The notes: generated by a model from the letters alone, not told the origin. Counted from the stretch's first letter, positions 46,129-54,391 are shown. The stretch: 64,000 nucleotides of DNA from Chryseobacterium sp. RU37D (GCF_900156075.1 NZ_FTMM01000003.1:1-64000), one strand, 5' to 3'. Program-made: numbers and translations.

Positions 46129-46200
46129 AGCCAACTACGGGACTTGAACCCGTGACCTCTTCCTTACCAAGGAAGCACTCTACCGCTGAGCTAAGTCGGC
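46129..46200 (-). tRNA. tRNA-Thr (GGT)
   Basis: Acceptor arms GCCGACT and AGTTGGC pair (with one G-T), anticodon stem CTTCC/GGAAG encloses TTGGTAA with anticodon GGT. No encoded CCA. Confidence 0.95.
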
Positions 46201-46242
46201 CTGAACTAAAAAATCACACTAGGATAGCGTGATTTTCTGTTG

Positions 46243-46315
46243 AGCGGAAGACGGGGGTCGAACCCGCGACATTCAGCTTGGAAGGCTGACGCTCTACCAA
46301 CTGAGCTACTTCCGC
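46243..46315 (-). tRNA. tRNA-Gly (TCC), copy 1
   Basis: Acceptor GCGGAAG / CTTCCGC, anticodon loop CTTCCAA with TCC, T arm GGGTTCGACCC. Identical to the gene at 46670-46742. Confidence 0.95.
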
Positions 46316-46401
46316 AATTTTGTTTTCCAAAATTATTGGTAACGCTGTGCAAACTTAGGGAAAATCCTTTATTTATGCAACTTTTTCTCTAATATAAAAT
46401 G

Positions 46402-46482
46402 TGGGGAGAGCAGGATTCGAACCTACGAAGCCGAAGCAACTGAGTTACAGTCAGTCCCATTTAGCCACTCTGGAATCTCCCC
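46402..46482 (-). tRNA. tRNA-Tyr (GTA), copy 1
   Basis: Acceptor GGGGAGA / TCTCCCC, anticodon loop CTGTAAC with GTA, long variable arm as in type II tRNAs. Identical to 46829-46909. Confidence 0.95.
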
Positions 46483-46501
46483 AGATATTTTATATTAATG
46501 G

Positions 46502-46575
46502 AGCCTCCAGAGGGATTCGAACCCACGACCCCGAGATTACAAATCACGTGCTCTGGCCAACTGAGCTATGGAGGC
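46502..46575 (-). tRNA. tRNA-Thr (TGT), copy 1
   Basis: Acceptor GCCTCCA / TGGAGGC, anticodon loop TTTGTAA with TGT. Identical to 46929-47002. Confidence 0.95.
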
Positions 46576-46669
46576 ATTTAATATAATGGACTGAATGCTG
46601 TGAGAAACTCTACTCTACATCATTTCAGTAGTGAAAAAAAAATCACCCTATAAAAGTGTGATATTTTTG

Positions 46670-46742
46670 AGCGGAAGACGGGGGTCGAACCCGCGACATT
46701 CAGCTTGGAAGGCTGACGCTCTACCAACTGAGCTACTTCCGC
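46670..46742 (-). tRNA. tRNA-Gly (TCC), copy 2
   Basis: Same sequence and structure as the copy at 46243-46315. Confidence 0.95.
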
Positions 46743-46828
46743 AATTTTGTTTTCCAAAATTATTGGTAACGCTGTGCAAACTTAGGAAAAATCCTTTATT
46801 TATGCAACTTTTTCTCTAATATAAAATG

Positions 46829-46909
46829 TGGGGAGAGCAGGATTCGAACCTACGAAGCCGAAGCAACTGAGTTACAGTCAGTCCCATTTAGCCACTCTGG
46901 AATCTCCCC
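46829..46909 (-). tRNA. tRNA-Tyr (GTA), copy 2
   Basis: Same sequence and structure as the copy at 46402-46482. Confidence 0.95.
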
Positions 46910-46928
46910 AGATATTTTATATTAATGG

Positions 46929-47002
46929 AGCCTCCAGAGGGATTCGAACCCACGACCCCGAGATTACAAATCACGTGCTCTGGCCAACTGAGCTATGGAG
47001 GC
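46929..47002 (-). tRNA. tRNA-Thr (TGT), copy 2
   Basis: Same sequence and structure as the copy at 46502-46575. First gene of the cluster after its promoter. Confidence 0.95.
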
Positions 47003-47049
47003 ATTTAATAAAAAGAATTCAAAAGATCGCTGTTCCCTTTTTGCGAGTG

Positions 47050-47081
47050 CAAATATAGAGCGGATTTTTTGAATTCTCAAA
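47050..47081 (-). promoter_or_regulatory. Promoter of the tRNA cluster
   Basis: On the minus strand TTTG, 20 bases, TATATTTG, an excellent match to the Bacteroidota consensus. The predicted start near 47043 is about 40 bases before the first tRNA. Confidence 0.75.
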
Positions 47082-47111
47082 TTTTTCAATAACTTTTTTT
47101 AACTTTTTTTG

Positions 47112-47402
47112 TTATGCTAGTTCTTTTTTCTTGATTAATAGCTTTTTAGCAGTATCAACGCAAAGGTCTAAACTTTCTTCAAAAGTTATGCATGTCTTTT
47201 TAACAACGATATCGTCTCCCGGAACTACCAATATTATTTCTGATGTTTTGTTTATTTTATCTGCATTGTTTTCTACTTTTAAGAATACTTTACATTCTTG
47301 AATTTTGTCATAAAATGTATCAAGTTTACTTACTTTTTTTTCAATGTGAGATTCTAGTGGTTCATGAGGAGTTAAACCAATTGATTGTACTGTGATCTTC
47401 AT
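47112..47402 (-). CDS. hpf: Short hibernation promoting factor (HPF/RaiA/YfiA family)
   Basis: 96 residues (MKITVQSIGLTPHEPLESHI). Binds the 30S decoding centre and inactivates or dimerises ribosomes in stationary phase. The beta-alpha-beta-beta-beta-alpha core is complete (KLDTFYDKIQECKVFLKVEN; ITFEESLDLCVDTAKKLLIK) but the long-form C-terminal domain is absent, so it is the short type. Its ATG overlaps the stop of the recombinase gene by four bases, a coupling conserved in Flavobacteriia (from memory). Confidence 0.9.
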   Translation of the reverse strand: MKITVQSIGLTPHEPLESHIEKKVSKLDTFYDKIQECKVFLKVENNADKINKTSEIILVVPGDDIVVKKTCITFEESLDLCVDTAKKLLIKKKELA

Positions 47403-48286
47403 AATTCGTCATTTTTTGAGGCTCTTGGATGAGCCTGATTAAACACTTTTTTCAATTGTTCAATATTAGCATTCGTATAGACTTGAGTACTTGCAAGGCT
47501 CGAATGTCCTAATATTTTCTTTACTTTGGAAATTTCCGCCCCATTATCCAAAACGTGTGTAGCAAAGCTGTGACGAAGGATATGAGGACTTCTTTTTTCT
47601 TTTGTTGTTATAAGACTAAGGTACTTATTAACTACCACATAAACAAATTTTTCGGTGAGTTTTTTCCCTTTCTTATTCACAAAAAAATATGATTTATATT
47701 CTGTCTGCGGATGGCGTATTTTCAAATAGCTCTTCAACAGATCAGATAAATCTTCGGAAATAGGAATCACCCTTTCTTTATTTCCTTTTCCGATTATTTT
47801 TAATCCATTTCCGTTTAAGTTAACATTTTCAAACATCATACCACAAAGCTCAGCCTTACGAATTCCTGTCTGATAAAGCACTTCCATGATACATTTTTCC
47901 AAAAGATCGTGGAGCTGGTCAAAAACACGGTCATTAAGCAGCTGCATCTCCTCCTTAGACATGGGAATTTGTTTTTCGGGATAAAATTTGAGGGAAGATA
48001 TACTTTCGGCAGGAGAAACTTTAATTTCACCTATTTTAAGCAGAAAATGGTAAAAGCTGCGAAGTGATGACAATTTTCTGTTAATGCTTCTTTTTGAGAT
48101 ATTATTTTCGCTTAACTCTACAATAAAGTTTCTGATTATTTTTTTGTCCGCCTTTGAAATATCTTCGGAGGATTCTGTTTTCAGGTAAAAATAAGAGAAA
48201 TCTTCAAGGTCTTTTTTGTAGCTTGTGATAGTGTGAGGCGAATACCTCTTTTCGAATTGTAAATATTCTAAGAATTTGTCCAGCAT
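47399..48286 (-). CDS. XerC/XerD-type tyrosine recombinase
   Basis: 295 residues from ATG 48286 (MLDKFLEYLQFEKRYSPHTI); adjacent ATG 48289 is equally possible and the frame reaches 48313. The N-terminal SAM-like core-binding domain (about 1-90) is followed by the catalytic domain with Arg143 (GIRKAEL), His235 and Arg238 (HILRHSFATHVL), His261 (LGHSSL) and Tyr270 (TQVYTN). Xer enzymes resolve chromosome dimers at dif. The stable location between rpsU and hpf favours a housekeeping XerC/D rather than a phage integrase. Whether it is XerC or XerD cannot be decided here. Confidence 0.9.
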   Translation of the reverse strand: MLDKFLEYLQFEKRYSPHTITSYKKDLEDFSYFYLKTESSEDISKADKKIIRNFIVELSENNISKRSINRKLSSLRSFYHFLLKIGEIKVSPAESISSLKFYPEKQIPMSKEEMQLLNDRVFDQLHDLLEKCIMEVLYQTGIRKAELCGMMFENVNLNGNGLKIIGKGNKERVIPISEDLSDLLKSYLKIRHPQTEYKSYFFVNKKGKKLTEKFVYVVVNKYLSLITTKEKRSPHILRHSFATHVLDNGAEISKVKKILGHSSLASTQVYTNANIEQLKKVFNQAHPRASKNDEL

Positions 48287-48302
48287 CATAAAGTATAAAA
48301 AC

Positions 48303-48344
48303 AAAAAATTCACTCCTCAAATATAACCATTTAAAGAGTGAATT
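48303..48344 (-). terminator. Terminator after rpsU
   Basis: AATTCACTC (48307-48315) pairs perfectly with GAGTGAATT (48336-48344) across a 20-base loop; on the minus strand the stem is followed by TTTTT. The large loop makes it weaker than usual. Confidence 0.5.
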
Positions 48345-48368
48345 TAGTATGCGAATTAAGAAAATTTC

Positions 48369-48566
48369 TTAAGCCTGTTCTTCTTTGCTAAGATTTCTTT
48401 GCTTGTGAGCAGCTTTAAGTCTGGCTTGTCTTAAAGTTACAGAAGGCTTAATAAACTGTTGTCTAGCTCTTAACTGACGAACTGTACCCGTTTTATCAAA
48501 TTTTCTTTTATATTTTTTTAATGCTCTGTCGATAGACTCTCCGTCTTTTACTGGAATTATTAACAT
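48369..48566 (-). CDS. rpsU: 30S ribosomal protein S21
   Basis: 65 residues, beginning MLIIPVKDGESIDRALKKYK, followed by a basic helix (RQLRARQQFIKPSVTLRQAR). S21 is a small late-assembly subunit protein near the anti-Shine-Dalgarno region. First gene in the rpsU-xerC-hpf group. Confidence 0.97.
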   Translation of the reverse strand: MLIIPVKDGESIDRALKKYKRKFDKTGTVRQLRARQQFIKPSVTLRQARLKAAHKQRNLSKEEQA

Positions 48567-48680
48567 ATTTTACATCTCATTTTGGATTGCAAAAGTAGGA
48601 ATTTTTTATTGATCCGCAAAATTAATCGCAACAAAATACTTAACTATTAATTGTTAATCTTAATTTTCAAATGAATGACC

Positions 48681-48780
48681 ACCACCATAGCCCCGTTGTA
48701 ACGTTTACCCTGCAACTGGGCTAGAGGGCTTTAGCTATGGCGTGAGGAGTATGAGTGGAAGACGGGATGAAGCTCCAAAT
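48681..48780. repeat. GC-rich structured intergenic element upstream of ssrA
   Basis: Against an AT-rich background this stretch is GC-rich and can fold: CCATAGC (48685-48691) pairs with GCTATGG (48734-48740), and GTTG with CAAC inside. It opens with AGCCCCGTTG and closes with ACGGGATGAAGCTCC, complementary in part. It resembles a dispersed Chryseobacterium intergenic repeat (from memory, not checked). Confidence 0.4.
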
Positions 48781-48831
48781 AAAAAATAAAAGTTTAGTTT
48801 GACAATATTAATGGTATTTGAACAAAAGTAT

Positions 48832-48839
48832 TATCTTTG
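48832..48839 (+). promoter_or_regulatory. -7 element of the ssrA promoter
   Basis: TATCTTTG matches TAnnTTTG, 17 bases before the mature tmRNA 5' end. No TTTG at the normal -33 spacing was found. Confidence 0.5.
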
Positions 48840-48855
48840 TATTCACTTTATCAAC

Positions 48856-49254
48856 GGGGTTGACTGGTTTCGACAGCAAGACCAATGGGTAAGTAAGCAT
48901 GCAGAGAACCGTAGCGCGATCTCTATAATCCCTTGCTACAAAATTTTAACTGGCAACGAAGAGTTCGCTCTTGCAGCTTAATATCGAAGTATAGTAGATC
49001 AAGCGTTTCCCCGAAGACTTTAGTAAGGGAGCAAGATATTCCACAAATGCTCTGTTCTGCGGCGTTTGATCCTGGGATATAGGAATGCGGAAATAAGGTT
49101 TTAGGTGCTTCGACTAAAACTCGAAAACCTCAGAAGATAAGCTGAAAGTTGGGTGTCTGCTCTCTGCCTCCAGTCGAAAACCAATAGCAGAATAAGCATG
49201 TAGAAAGCTTATGTATTGCTTGTTTGGACGAGGGTTCGAATCCCTCCAACTCCA
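48856..49254 (+). ncRNA. ssrA: Transfer-messenger RNA (tmRNA)
   Basis: The 5' GGGGTTGACTGGTTTCGACAG and 3' GGACGAGGGTTCGAATCCC... with CAACTCC form the tRNA-like half (acceptor GGGGTTG pairs with CAACTCC). The internal tag frame ends GNEEFALAA followed by TAA at about 48979-48981, the usual C-terminal ALAA degradation signal. The 3' CCA is not encoded. It rescues stalled ribosomes together with SmpB. An integrase remnant begins just downstream, marking the tmRNA 3' end as an attachment site. Confidence 0.95.
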
Positions 49255-49268
49255 CAGAATCTCTCTAA

Positions 49269-49300
49269 ACCACTATTAATACTACGTTTTTGATAGTGGT
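49269..49300 (+). terminator. Terminator after ssrA
   Basis: ACCACTAT and ATAGTGGT pair across 16 bases, extended by TCTCT and AGAGA on the outside. There is no long T run after it, so confidence is moderate. Confidence 0.5.
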
Positions 49301-49389
49301 TACAAAGAGAAAAAACACAAAAAAGCACAAAAGGCACAAAATATCTGATTTTCACCACCCCTGGTATCTGAAACTAAAAATTCAGAAAA

Positions 49390-50528
49390 ATGAAAAACAG
49401 ATGGACAACTCCAAAATTGAAAACTTACCCTTTAGAAAATGGTAAAGATTGGTATGTATGGTTCCGGTTTAATGGTGGTAATCCTATCCGAGTGAAGGAA
49501 GACCTTAACAAAATCGGTAACTATCAAGAACGTGAGCAATATGGACTAGCACTCGCAGAAGTGGTTGAAGACCGACTGAAAAAAGGTTGGATTCCAATAA
49601 AAAAAAATGTTACCCCAACCCGAAGACGTAAGTTATAATATTATTCAGGCATTTGATTTTGCTTTCAAAATTTTTGATAAAAAACTTGCCTTAAAAACAA
49701 ATCAAGATTATAATTCTATTTACAGGTCCATTAAACCTGAAATAACCAATTTAGGATGGCAAAATTACAATATAAAAGAATTTGAATCCTACCATCAAAT
49801 TATTGTTAGAAGCTACAAAATAAGCTAAAAATTGGTCAAATATCAGATACAATAAAGGTGCTAATGTTTTGCGTTCAGTATTTTCAGTTTTGAAAAAAGA
49901 ATTCATTGTCAAAAACAATCCGGCACAAGGTCTTGAATATTTATTGGAAGAAGAATCGCAATTTATTGATTTAATTACAGACAAAGAACAGACGCAAATT
50001 ATCAATCATTTCAAAATTGTTTGTCCGAATTTCAATATTTTTCTAAAAATCATCTATCAATGTGGAATAAGACCTAATGAAATACGCCAAATCAAATGTT
50101 CAATGATAGATTTGAACAAACAAATTTTTGTACTACCTAAAGAAATAACAAAAACAAAGGCAAGAAAAGTTCCTATTTCTTATGATTTAAAACTTGACTT
50201 GTCAAATTCTGACAATTTTTTATTTGGAATTGAAAGTCCTTATTGCAGAAGAAAAAACAAGCTATTTGTTGTTTCACCTTATCAGTTATCAGTCAATGTT
50301 GCAGGGAATATGTGGCGTGATAATGTCCACAAAGGTCTGAAAATCTATAAAAAAATGTACTGGATCAAACATAAAGGGGCAAATGACAAAGAAGAAAATG
50401 GAATGAAAATTCAAACTGTTTAAAAAGTGTTTGGTCATTCTTCTGAAAAAATTACAGAAATCTATGCAACCAAACATCAAGAACGAGAATTTGAAATTGC
50501 AAGGGAACTGATGCCAAAATTCATTTAG
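49390..50528 (+). pseudogene. Decayed tyrosine integrase next to tmRNA
   Basis: Four pieces in different frames together resemble a mobile-element integrase of about 375 residues: 49390-49638 (MKNRWTTPKLKTYPLENGKD, arm-binding part), about 49607-49828 (LALKTNQDYNSIYRSIKPEI, core-binding), 49869-50423 (catalytic start, QCGIRPNEIRQIKCS with the first Arg) and 50424-50528 (VFGHSSEKITEIYATKHQER with His and Tyr). A TAA at 50421-50423 interrupts the last two, which are in the same frame, and at least two frameshifts lie before. The active-site order is recognisable but the gene cannot work. It begins about 135 bases past the 3' end of tmRNA, a frequent integration site. Confidence 0.8.
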
Positions 50529-50548
50529 TTATATTGTTGACATTCTAT

Positions 50549-50574
50549 AGACTGCTTCGCGCAGTCTTTTTTTG
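50549..50574 (+). terminator. Terminator after integrase remnant
   Basis: AGACTGC / GCAGTCT stem with loop TTCGC followed by TTTTTTT. Confidence 0.8.
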
Positions 50575-50714
50575 TTATGAATTCAGTTTTCCGACAAAAA
50601 GTGTACATAGTATAGATAAAAAGTATTTCGTTTGGATAATATTTCAAAAAAGTAATACATTTACGCGATTAAGCTTAGTTACATTAAAAACAATAATTTT
50701 TTAAATAAAAAAGC

Positions 50715-51503
50715 ATGAAAAAATTCTCTTATTTTATGATTTTATGGACTGTATTAATAGGTTATACCGTAAATGCTCAAACTATAGAGCTTAATGGCAC
50801 TGCAGACCAGATTATAAATGGAATAACAATAAGCAAATTATTAGGGTCGGGAACGACTGTTAATTCACTACCTGGAGTTTCCTGCTCAGCATCTGTAACA
50901 TCAACGGGTTATACTTTCCAAACTGCAACATCTACATTTTTAACGTTCAACTTCAGTTCTCCTATAGTTGGATATGTTGATGTAAGCATGAATTGGTTAT
51001 ATAAGGATGAAATTTATCAGGTAAGCACTGATACTGGAATATTTCAATTGCAAAATACTGGTACTAACTGTATAATTGTTGGCCCAAATTACTATAGTGG
51101 AGTTTCTCAATATGGTAGTAGCAATGATGGTGGTACCGTGAGAATAAAACTAGATTCACCAACTAATTTTTTAAAAATAACAGCCAGCGGATCAGGCCTT
51201 TATTCATTTCAAAATTTCTACTTGACAGTTAATAATGTTTTAGGAGTAGATGATGTTAATATAAAGGCAAAAAACAATACAATAAATATTTTTCCCAACC
51301 CAGTAAAAAATAATTTTACTATTTCTTCCAAAGAAGGGTTAAAATCGTATAAGATTTTTGATGAATCAGGAAGAGAGATAAGCTCTTCATTACTTAAAGG
51401 AACTCAAGATGAAGTTAATATGTCTTCTGCTTTACCAGGCAATTATACAATAATCATAGAAACAGAAAAACAAAAAATCACAAAAAAACTATTAAAACAA
51501 TAA
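50715..51503 (+). CDS. T9SS-sorted secreted protein, unknown N-terminal domain
   Basis: 262 residues. Signal peptide MKKFSYFMILWTVLIGYTVNAQ; a beta-rich middle (about 25-175; FLTFNFSSPIVGYVDVSMNW, SGLYSFQNFYLTVNN) of unrecognised family; then a T9SS type A sorting domain (INIFPNPVKNNFTISSKEG, LPGNYTIIIETEKQKITKK). Predicted to be exported across the outer membrane. It lies beyond the integrase terminator and may be part of the same integrated DNA or native accessory content. Confidence 0.75.
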   Translation: MKKFSYFMILWTVLIGYTVNAQTIELNGTADQIINGITISKLLGSGTTVNSLPGVSCSASVTSTGYTFQTATSTFLTFNFSSPIVGYVDVSMNWLYKDEIYQVSTDTGIFQLQNTGTNCIIVGPNYYSGVSQYGSSNDGGTVRIKLDSPTNFLKITASGSGLYSFQNFYLTVNNVLGVDDVNIKAKNNTINIFPNPVKNNFTISSKEGLKSYKIFDESGREISSSLLKGTQDEVNMSSALPGNYTIIIETEKQKITKKLLKQ

Positions 51504-51595
51504 GTCGTTCTAAAACAGATTGAATTTAATTAAACAACATTTAATCCCCTTCTTTCGGAGGGGATTGATTTTTGATGAGATTTGTATAAAATTAT

Positions 51596-52072
51596 TTAGA
51601 GAAAAACATATCCTTCCGAATCTCTCTTCTTCTGAATCAGATTACGCCATTTGTAGCCTTTCTTTTCAAAGTGTGGAAGGTCTTTGAAGGTCTTCCAGTT
51701 ACCGCCCCAGTCCCAGCCATATTTTGCAAATATCTTTACACATTCGTACCAGTCGGCCACCTGGTCGTTATCCCAATCCTTTACCGTGTCCCAACTGGCT
51801 ATTTTTCCATCAATAATAAGGCAAATATCAACGGCTAATCCGTAATTATGAATGCTTTGTCCGGCTTTGGCATTTGTTACCTTTTTTCCGGGTTTGGTCC
51901 TCCCATACGCGTACAATTCATCTTGTTCAGCAAAAGTTCTTAAACCCTGTGTAATTCTGACTTTAGCCCGTCCTGTAAGAGCAATATCACACTCTTTTAT
52001 GATCTGAGTAATCTCCTCTCTTACACTTGGATGAAGCTTCCTTATCCTTTCTTTTGTTGGTTGATCTATCAT
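51596..52072 (-). CDS. M15 family peptidoglycan peptidase (endolysin-like)
   Basis: 158 residues. Zinc D-Ala-D-Ala-type peptidase: SIHNYGLAVDI holds His75 and Asp82 of the metal site, and DLPHFE holds His134. Preceding VRITQGLRTFAEQDELYAYG and GRTKPGKKVTNAKAG match phage L-alanyl-D-glutamate endolysins and VanY-like enzymes. There is no signal peptide, as in phage endolysins that leave the cell through a holin. A tiny membrane peptide gene is upstream at 52106-52186, compatible with a holin-like partner, but no other phage genes are seen. It may cut cell wall peptides in lysis, toxin delivery or tailocin-type contexts. Confidence 0.85.
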   Translation of the reverse strand: MIDQPTKERIRKLHPSVREEITQIIKECDIALTGRAKVRITQGLRTFAEQDELYAYGRTKPGKKVTNAKAGQSIHNYGLAVDICLIIDGKIASWDTVKDWDNDQVADWYECVKIFAKYGWDWGGNWKTFKDLPHFEKKGYKWRNLIQKKRDSEGYVFL

Positions 52073-52105
52073 TCTTATTTTTGAAATATTTTATGTACAT
52101 TTTAT

Positions 52106-52186
52106 CTAATATCTTTCTACAACAAATTGTACCGGAATAACACAAATAACAGTTAAAACAGCAAATGCTAGTTTTATAAATTCCAT
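52106..52186 (-). CDS. Possible small membrane peptide (26 residues)
   Basis: Reads MEFIKLAFAVLTVICVIPVQ, then FVVERY, stop. Almost entirely hydrophobic, a single transmembrane helix. It ends 33 bases before the endolysin-like gene on the same strand, so it could be a minimal holin/spanin-like partner or a leader peptide. Short hydrophobic frames occur by chance in AT-rich DNA, hence low confidence. Confidence 0.35.
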   Translation of the reverse strand: MEFIKLAFAVLTVICVIPVQFVVERY

Positions 52187-52214
52187 GTAATGGATAGCCG
52201 GGGACCAATATAAT

Positions 52215-52312
52215 GAGGCTACCTCAAAAGCTCGCTCTCTCGGGCTCCTCTGTCTGAAAACTTTTGTCATTTAGGACATTTCAGAATACCTCTTCCCCTC
52301 TTGAGACAGTCT
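52215..52312. repeat. CTGTCTCAAAAG-arm repeat, copy B
   Basis: Diverged copy of 11278-11373 in the same orientation: GAGGCTACCTCAAAAG, then CTCTCTCGGGCTCCTCTG, TTTTGTCATTTAGGACATT and CTCTTGAGACAGTCT. The arms are less perfect than in copy A. Confidence 0.65.
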
Positions 52313-52467
52313 AATTTAGCTTAAATTTAATAAAAAGAATAATTCAAAATCAGAAGAATCAAAATTGAGTTTCATATTGTCAATATAAAATATCAACTAA
52401 ACGTCATTATCTATTTTTCTAGTTCTAAACGCTGAAAATATTTTGCCATTTTATCTGGAAAGTATAT

Positions 52468-53754
52468 TTAATTGCCAATAACAATCCAATCTTTACCATC
52501 ACTTTGAATTTGGTAGCGCTGACCAGATGATATGGTTGATATACTAAGGTTTTGAACATCATCATATATAACTGCTCCGCCATTTACAGTTATTGATTTT
52601 GTACTAATTCCATTACTTCCTATTAAAATATAAATTCTTCCTTTGCAAGTATTTGGATTTGGAAGATTTACAGATGAAATTTGGTTAAATATTCGTAATG
52701 TAAAATTATTTTCAGACAATGTGTATATGCCTGTATTATTAGCAGTAGTATCATATTTAGTAGATAGTGATCCTTCTGTTTGAAGACTTGAATGTGGTAA
52801 ATTAGTTCCTATTCCAATTTTTCCTGCACCTGTTATAACAACATCTTTTGTATTGACATCGTCCCCATCATAATAAAAGGAGTATCTATTTACTGCAGAT
52901 CCAATATTTTCCTGGTAGAATCCATAGTAATTGGTATACCCTACCAAGCTGCTATGAATCCCAGAATAAAAACCATAATAATTGGTTATATTACCATTAA
53001 TTTGGCCTGTAAATTCATTAGAAAAACCTCTCATATCAGCTGTATTAGACCCGGCTCTTAAGTCATAAGTATTAATAAAACCTTTAAAACTACTTATACT
53101 TGTTACTTCTCCTCTATACTCATTTAGAGTTCCAACAACATTTGGATAGTTGGTTGTTTGGATATTCCAAAGTCTATTTCTTATTGCCCTAAAGGTGTTC
53201 GATATTGTTGATCCATTTCTCAAGTATAATAAATTTTCAATTCCAAAAACATTCGCAGCAGAAGAACCATTTTGCATATTAACAGTATTGTTTGTTGAAA
53301 TTATCGCGCCTGAATATGATGTAGTGGGATTTAAATTTATATCAACATTTGTAAAACTATTTCCGGCAACTTCATTCCCTATCTTCATTCTTGGAATATT
53401 GTTTGTCCGGATTGATAGACTCATATTATCTATATTTCCTAAAAAATCTGTGACACTAGACGTTCCTATATTTCCATTAACATTCCAGCTATTATTTATT
53501 AATTTTTTCCATATGTTACCATCAAAGAAAAAAAAGCCTTCAGAATTATTAGTATTGTCTGTATTCCATATTAAAAGCGATTTTTGGGGATTAACAATTG
53601 TATTGGTCGATAAATTAACTCTGGGGATCAAGATACCTTTGTCTGTGGCATTAATATCCAACATAGAAGAAGGATCTGGATCAGCTGTTCCTATACCAAT
53701 TTGAGAAAATGCTATAAAGCTCTTTAAAAGAAATAGAGGAATAATTTTTTTCAT
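52468..53754 (-). CDS. Secreted surface protein with shaft-like repeats
   Basis: 428 residues from ATG 53754 (MKKIIPLFLLKSFIAFSQIG, signal peptide). After the signal comes IGIGTADPDPSSMLDINATD and KGILIPRVNLS, a motif shared by many Bacteroidota surface proteins whose shafts resemble tail fibres, then repeated Tyr/Asn-rich units (ITNYYGFYSGIHSSLVGYTN, YYGFYQENIGSAVNRYSFYY). The C-terminus (ISTISSGQRYQIQSDGKDWI) is compact. It lacks a T9SS sorting domain and a recognisable anchor. Likely exported; function unknown. It shares the start motif with the gene at 33739-34602. Confidence 0.7.
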   Translation of the reverse strand: MKKIIPLFLLKSFIAFSQIGIGTADPDPSSMLDINATDKGILIPRVNLSTNTIVNPQKSLLIWNTDNTNNSEGFFFFDGNIWKKLINNSWNVNGNIGTSSVTDFLGNIDNMSLSIRTNNIPRMKIGNEVAGNSFTNVDINLNPTTSYSGAIISTNNTVNMQNGSSAANVFGIENLLYLRNGSTISNTFRAIRNRLWNIQTTNYPNVVGTLNEYRGEVTSISSFKGFINTYDLRAGSNTADMRGFSNEFTGQINGNITNYYGFYSGIHSSLVGYTNYYGFYQENIGSAVNRYSFYYDGDDVNTKDVVITGAGKIGIGTNLPHSSLQTEGSLSTKYDTTANNTGIYTLSENNFTLRIFNQISSVNLPNPNTCKGRIYILIGSNGISTKSITVNGGAVIYDDVQNLSISTISSGQRYQIQSDGKDWIVIGN

Positions 53755-54391
53755 AAATTTAAAATTTTTCACAAATAAAAGAAATAATATATAAATTCAC
53801 AATACATGGATTTATGGTTTGGCAATTTATTAATTTTGAGTAATTTAAAATAAATTCTGTTATAAGGCTTTAATATCCGTTGAATAATAAAAAAATTCGC
53901 AAAAATGGTACAAATACCTATCTGTTAATTAATTGTAGATTTATTTCTACTTAATAAAAAAAGAGACCATCATGTTAGATGATCTCTAATTTGTTGTCAA
54001 TTTTCTAATTGTTAAGCCTGAAACTATCTCCTCAACACCGAAAGCATTTTTCTGAGCTTATAAAGATAATACTGATTGTATTATAAAGATCTGCCTGAGA
54101 CATTAGTTTTTGGTTCTCCGCTTCATCTAAAGTCTTATGTAGAATTTCTCGATAGACATTAAATATTACTTTATGCTTTTGTCCTATAAAATGCTCAAAG
54201 CAAGAAATAAAAAGCATATAAATTATTTTGATCTTCCTGCTTTGTATTTTCTACCTCTTGGTAGAAACGAAATAATTCTCATTTCCAATATAATTATTCT
54301 TAAAAGACTTTACAGCTTATACATTATGTCTATAAAAATGTTCATTTCAAAGAAAGTTAAGATAACGGCTTAAGCCTATCCAAATAGAAAA
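53755..54391. other. Gap between surface protein and carbonic anhydrase genes
   Basis: About 640 bases. It contains a hairpin at 53958-53990 (GAGACCATC / GATGATCTC, one mismatch, with T/A runs) and two overlapping weak frames: 54032-54217 minus (61 residues, ending SSEKCFRC) and 54173-54373 plus (66 residues). Neither has a recognised motif. The minus-strand frame ends just before the hairpin, which is a mild argument in its favour. Confidence 0.35.

Larger units (their letters stand above)
46239..46583 (-). repeat. Gly-Tyr-Thr tRNA unit, copy 1
   Basis: This block and 46666-47010 are offset by exactly 427 bases and nearly identical, including the spacers (one base differs near 46353, three G against two). 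Each holds tRNA-Gly, tRNA-Tyr and tRNA-Thr in the same order. Confidence 0.9.
46666..47010 (-). repeat. Gly-Tyr-Thr tRNA unit, copy 2
   Basis: Second copy of the block at 46239-46583, lying upstream on the transcribed strand, directly after the cluster promoter. Confidence 0.9.

Noticed and set aside
46238-47010. Possible CRISPR-like repetition
   Set aside because: The repeated unit is a tRNA block of 340 bases present twice, not short direct repeats with unique spacers. No CRISPR array was seen anywhere in the window.
46401-47058. Two identical short frames reading MGRAGFEPTKPKQLSYSQ and similar on the plus strand
   Set aside because: They are antisense translations of the tRNA-Tyr and tRNA-Thr genes and repeat only because the tRNA unit is duplicated; not proteins.
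47399-48286. The tyrosine recombinase as a phage or island integrase
   Set aside because: It is coupled to hpf and flanked by rpsU in a core gene block, which fits housekeeping XerC/D.
48799-48981. 60-codon frame ending GNEEFALAA
   Set aside because: This is the tmRNA itself; only the last codons form the proteolysis tag and there is no independent gene.
51987-52208. 73-codon minus-strand frame overlapping the M15 peptidase start
   Set aside because: It overlaps the peptidase N-terminus in another frame; the peptidase frame has clear catalytic motifs.
54032-54373. Two opposing frames of 61 and 66 codons
   Set aside because: They overlap each other, lack motifs, and the region is AT-rich; only the position of one before a hairpin supports it, so it is recorded as a gap description rather than a gene.
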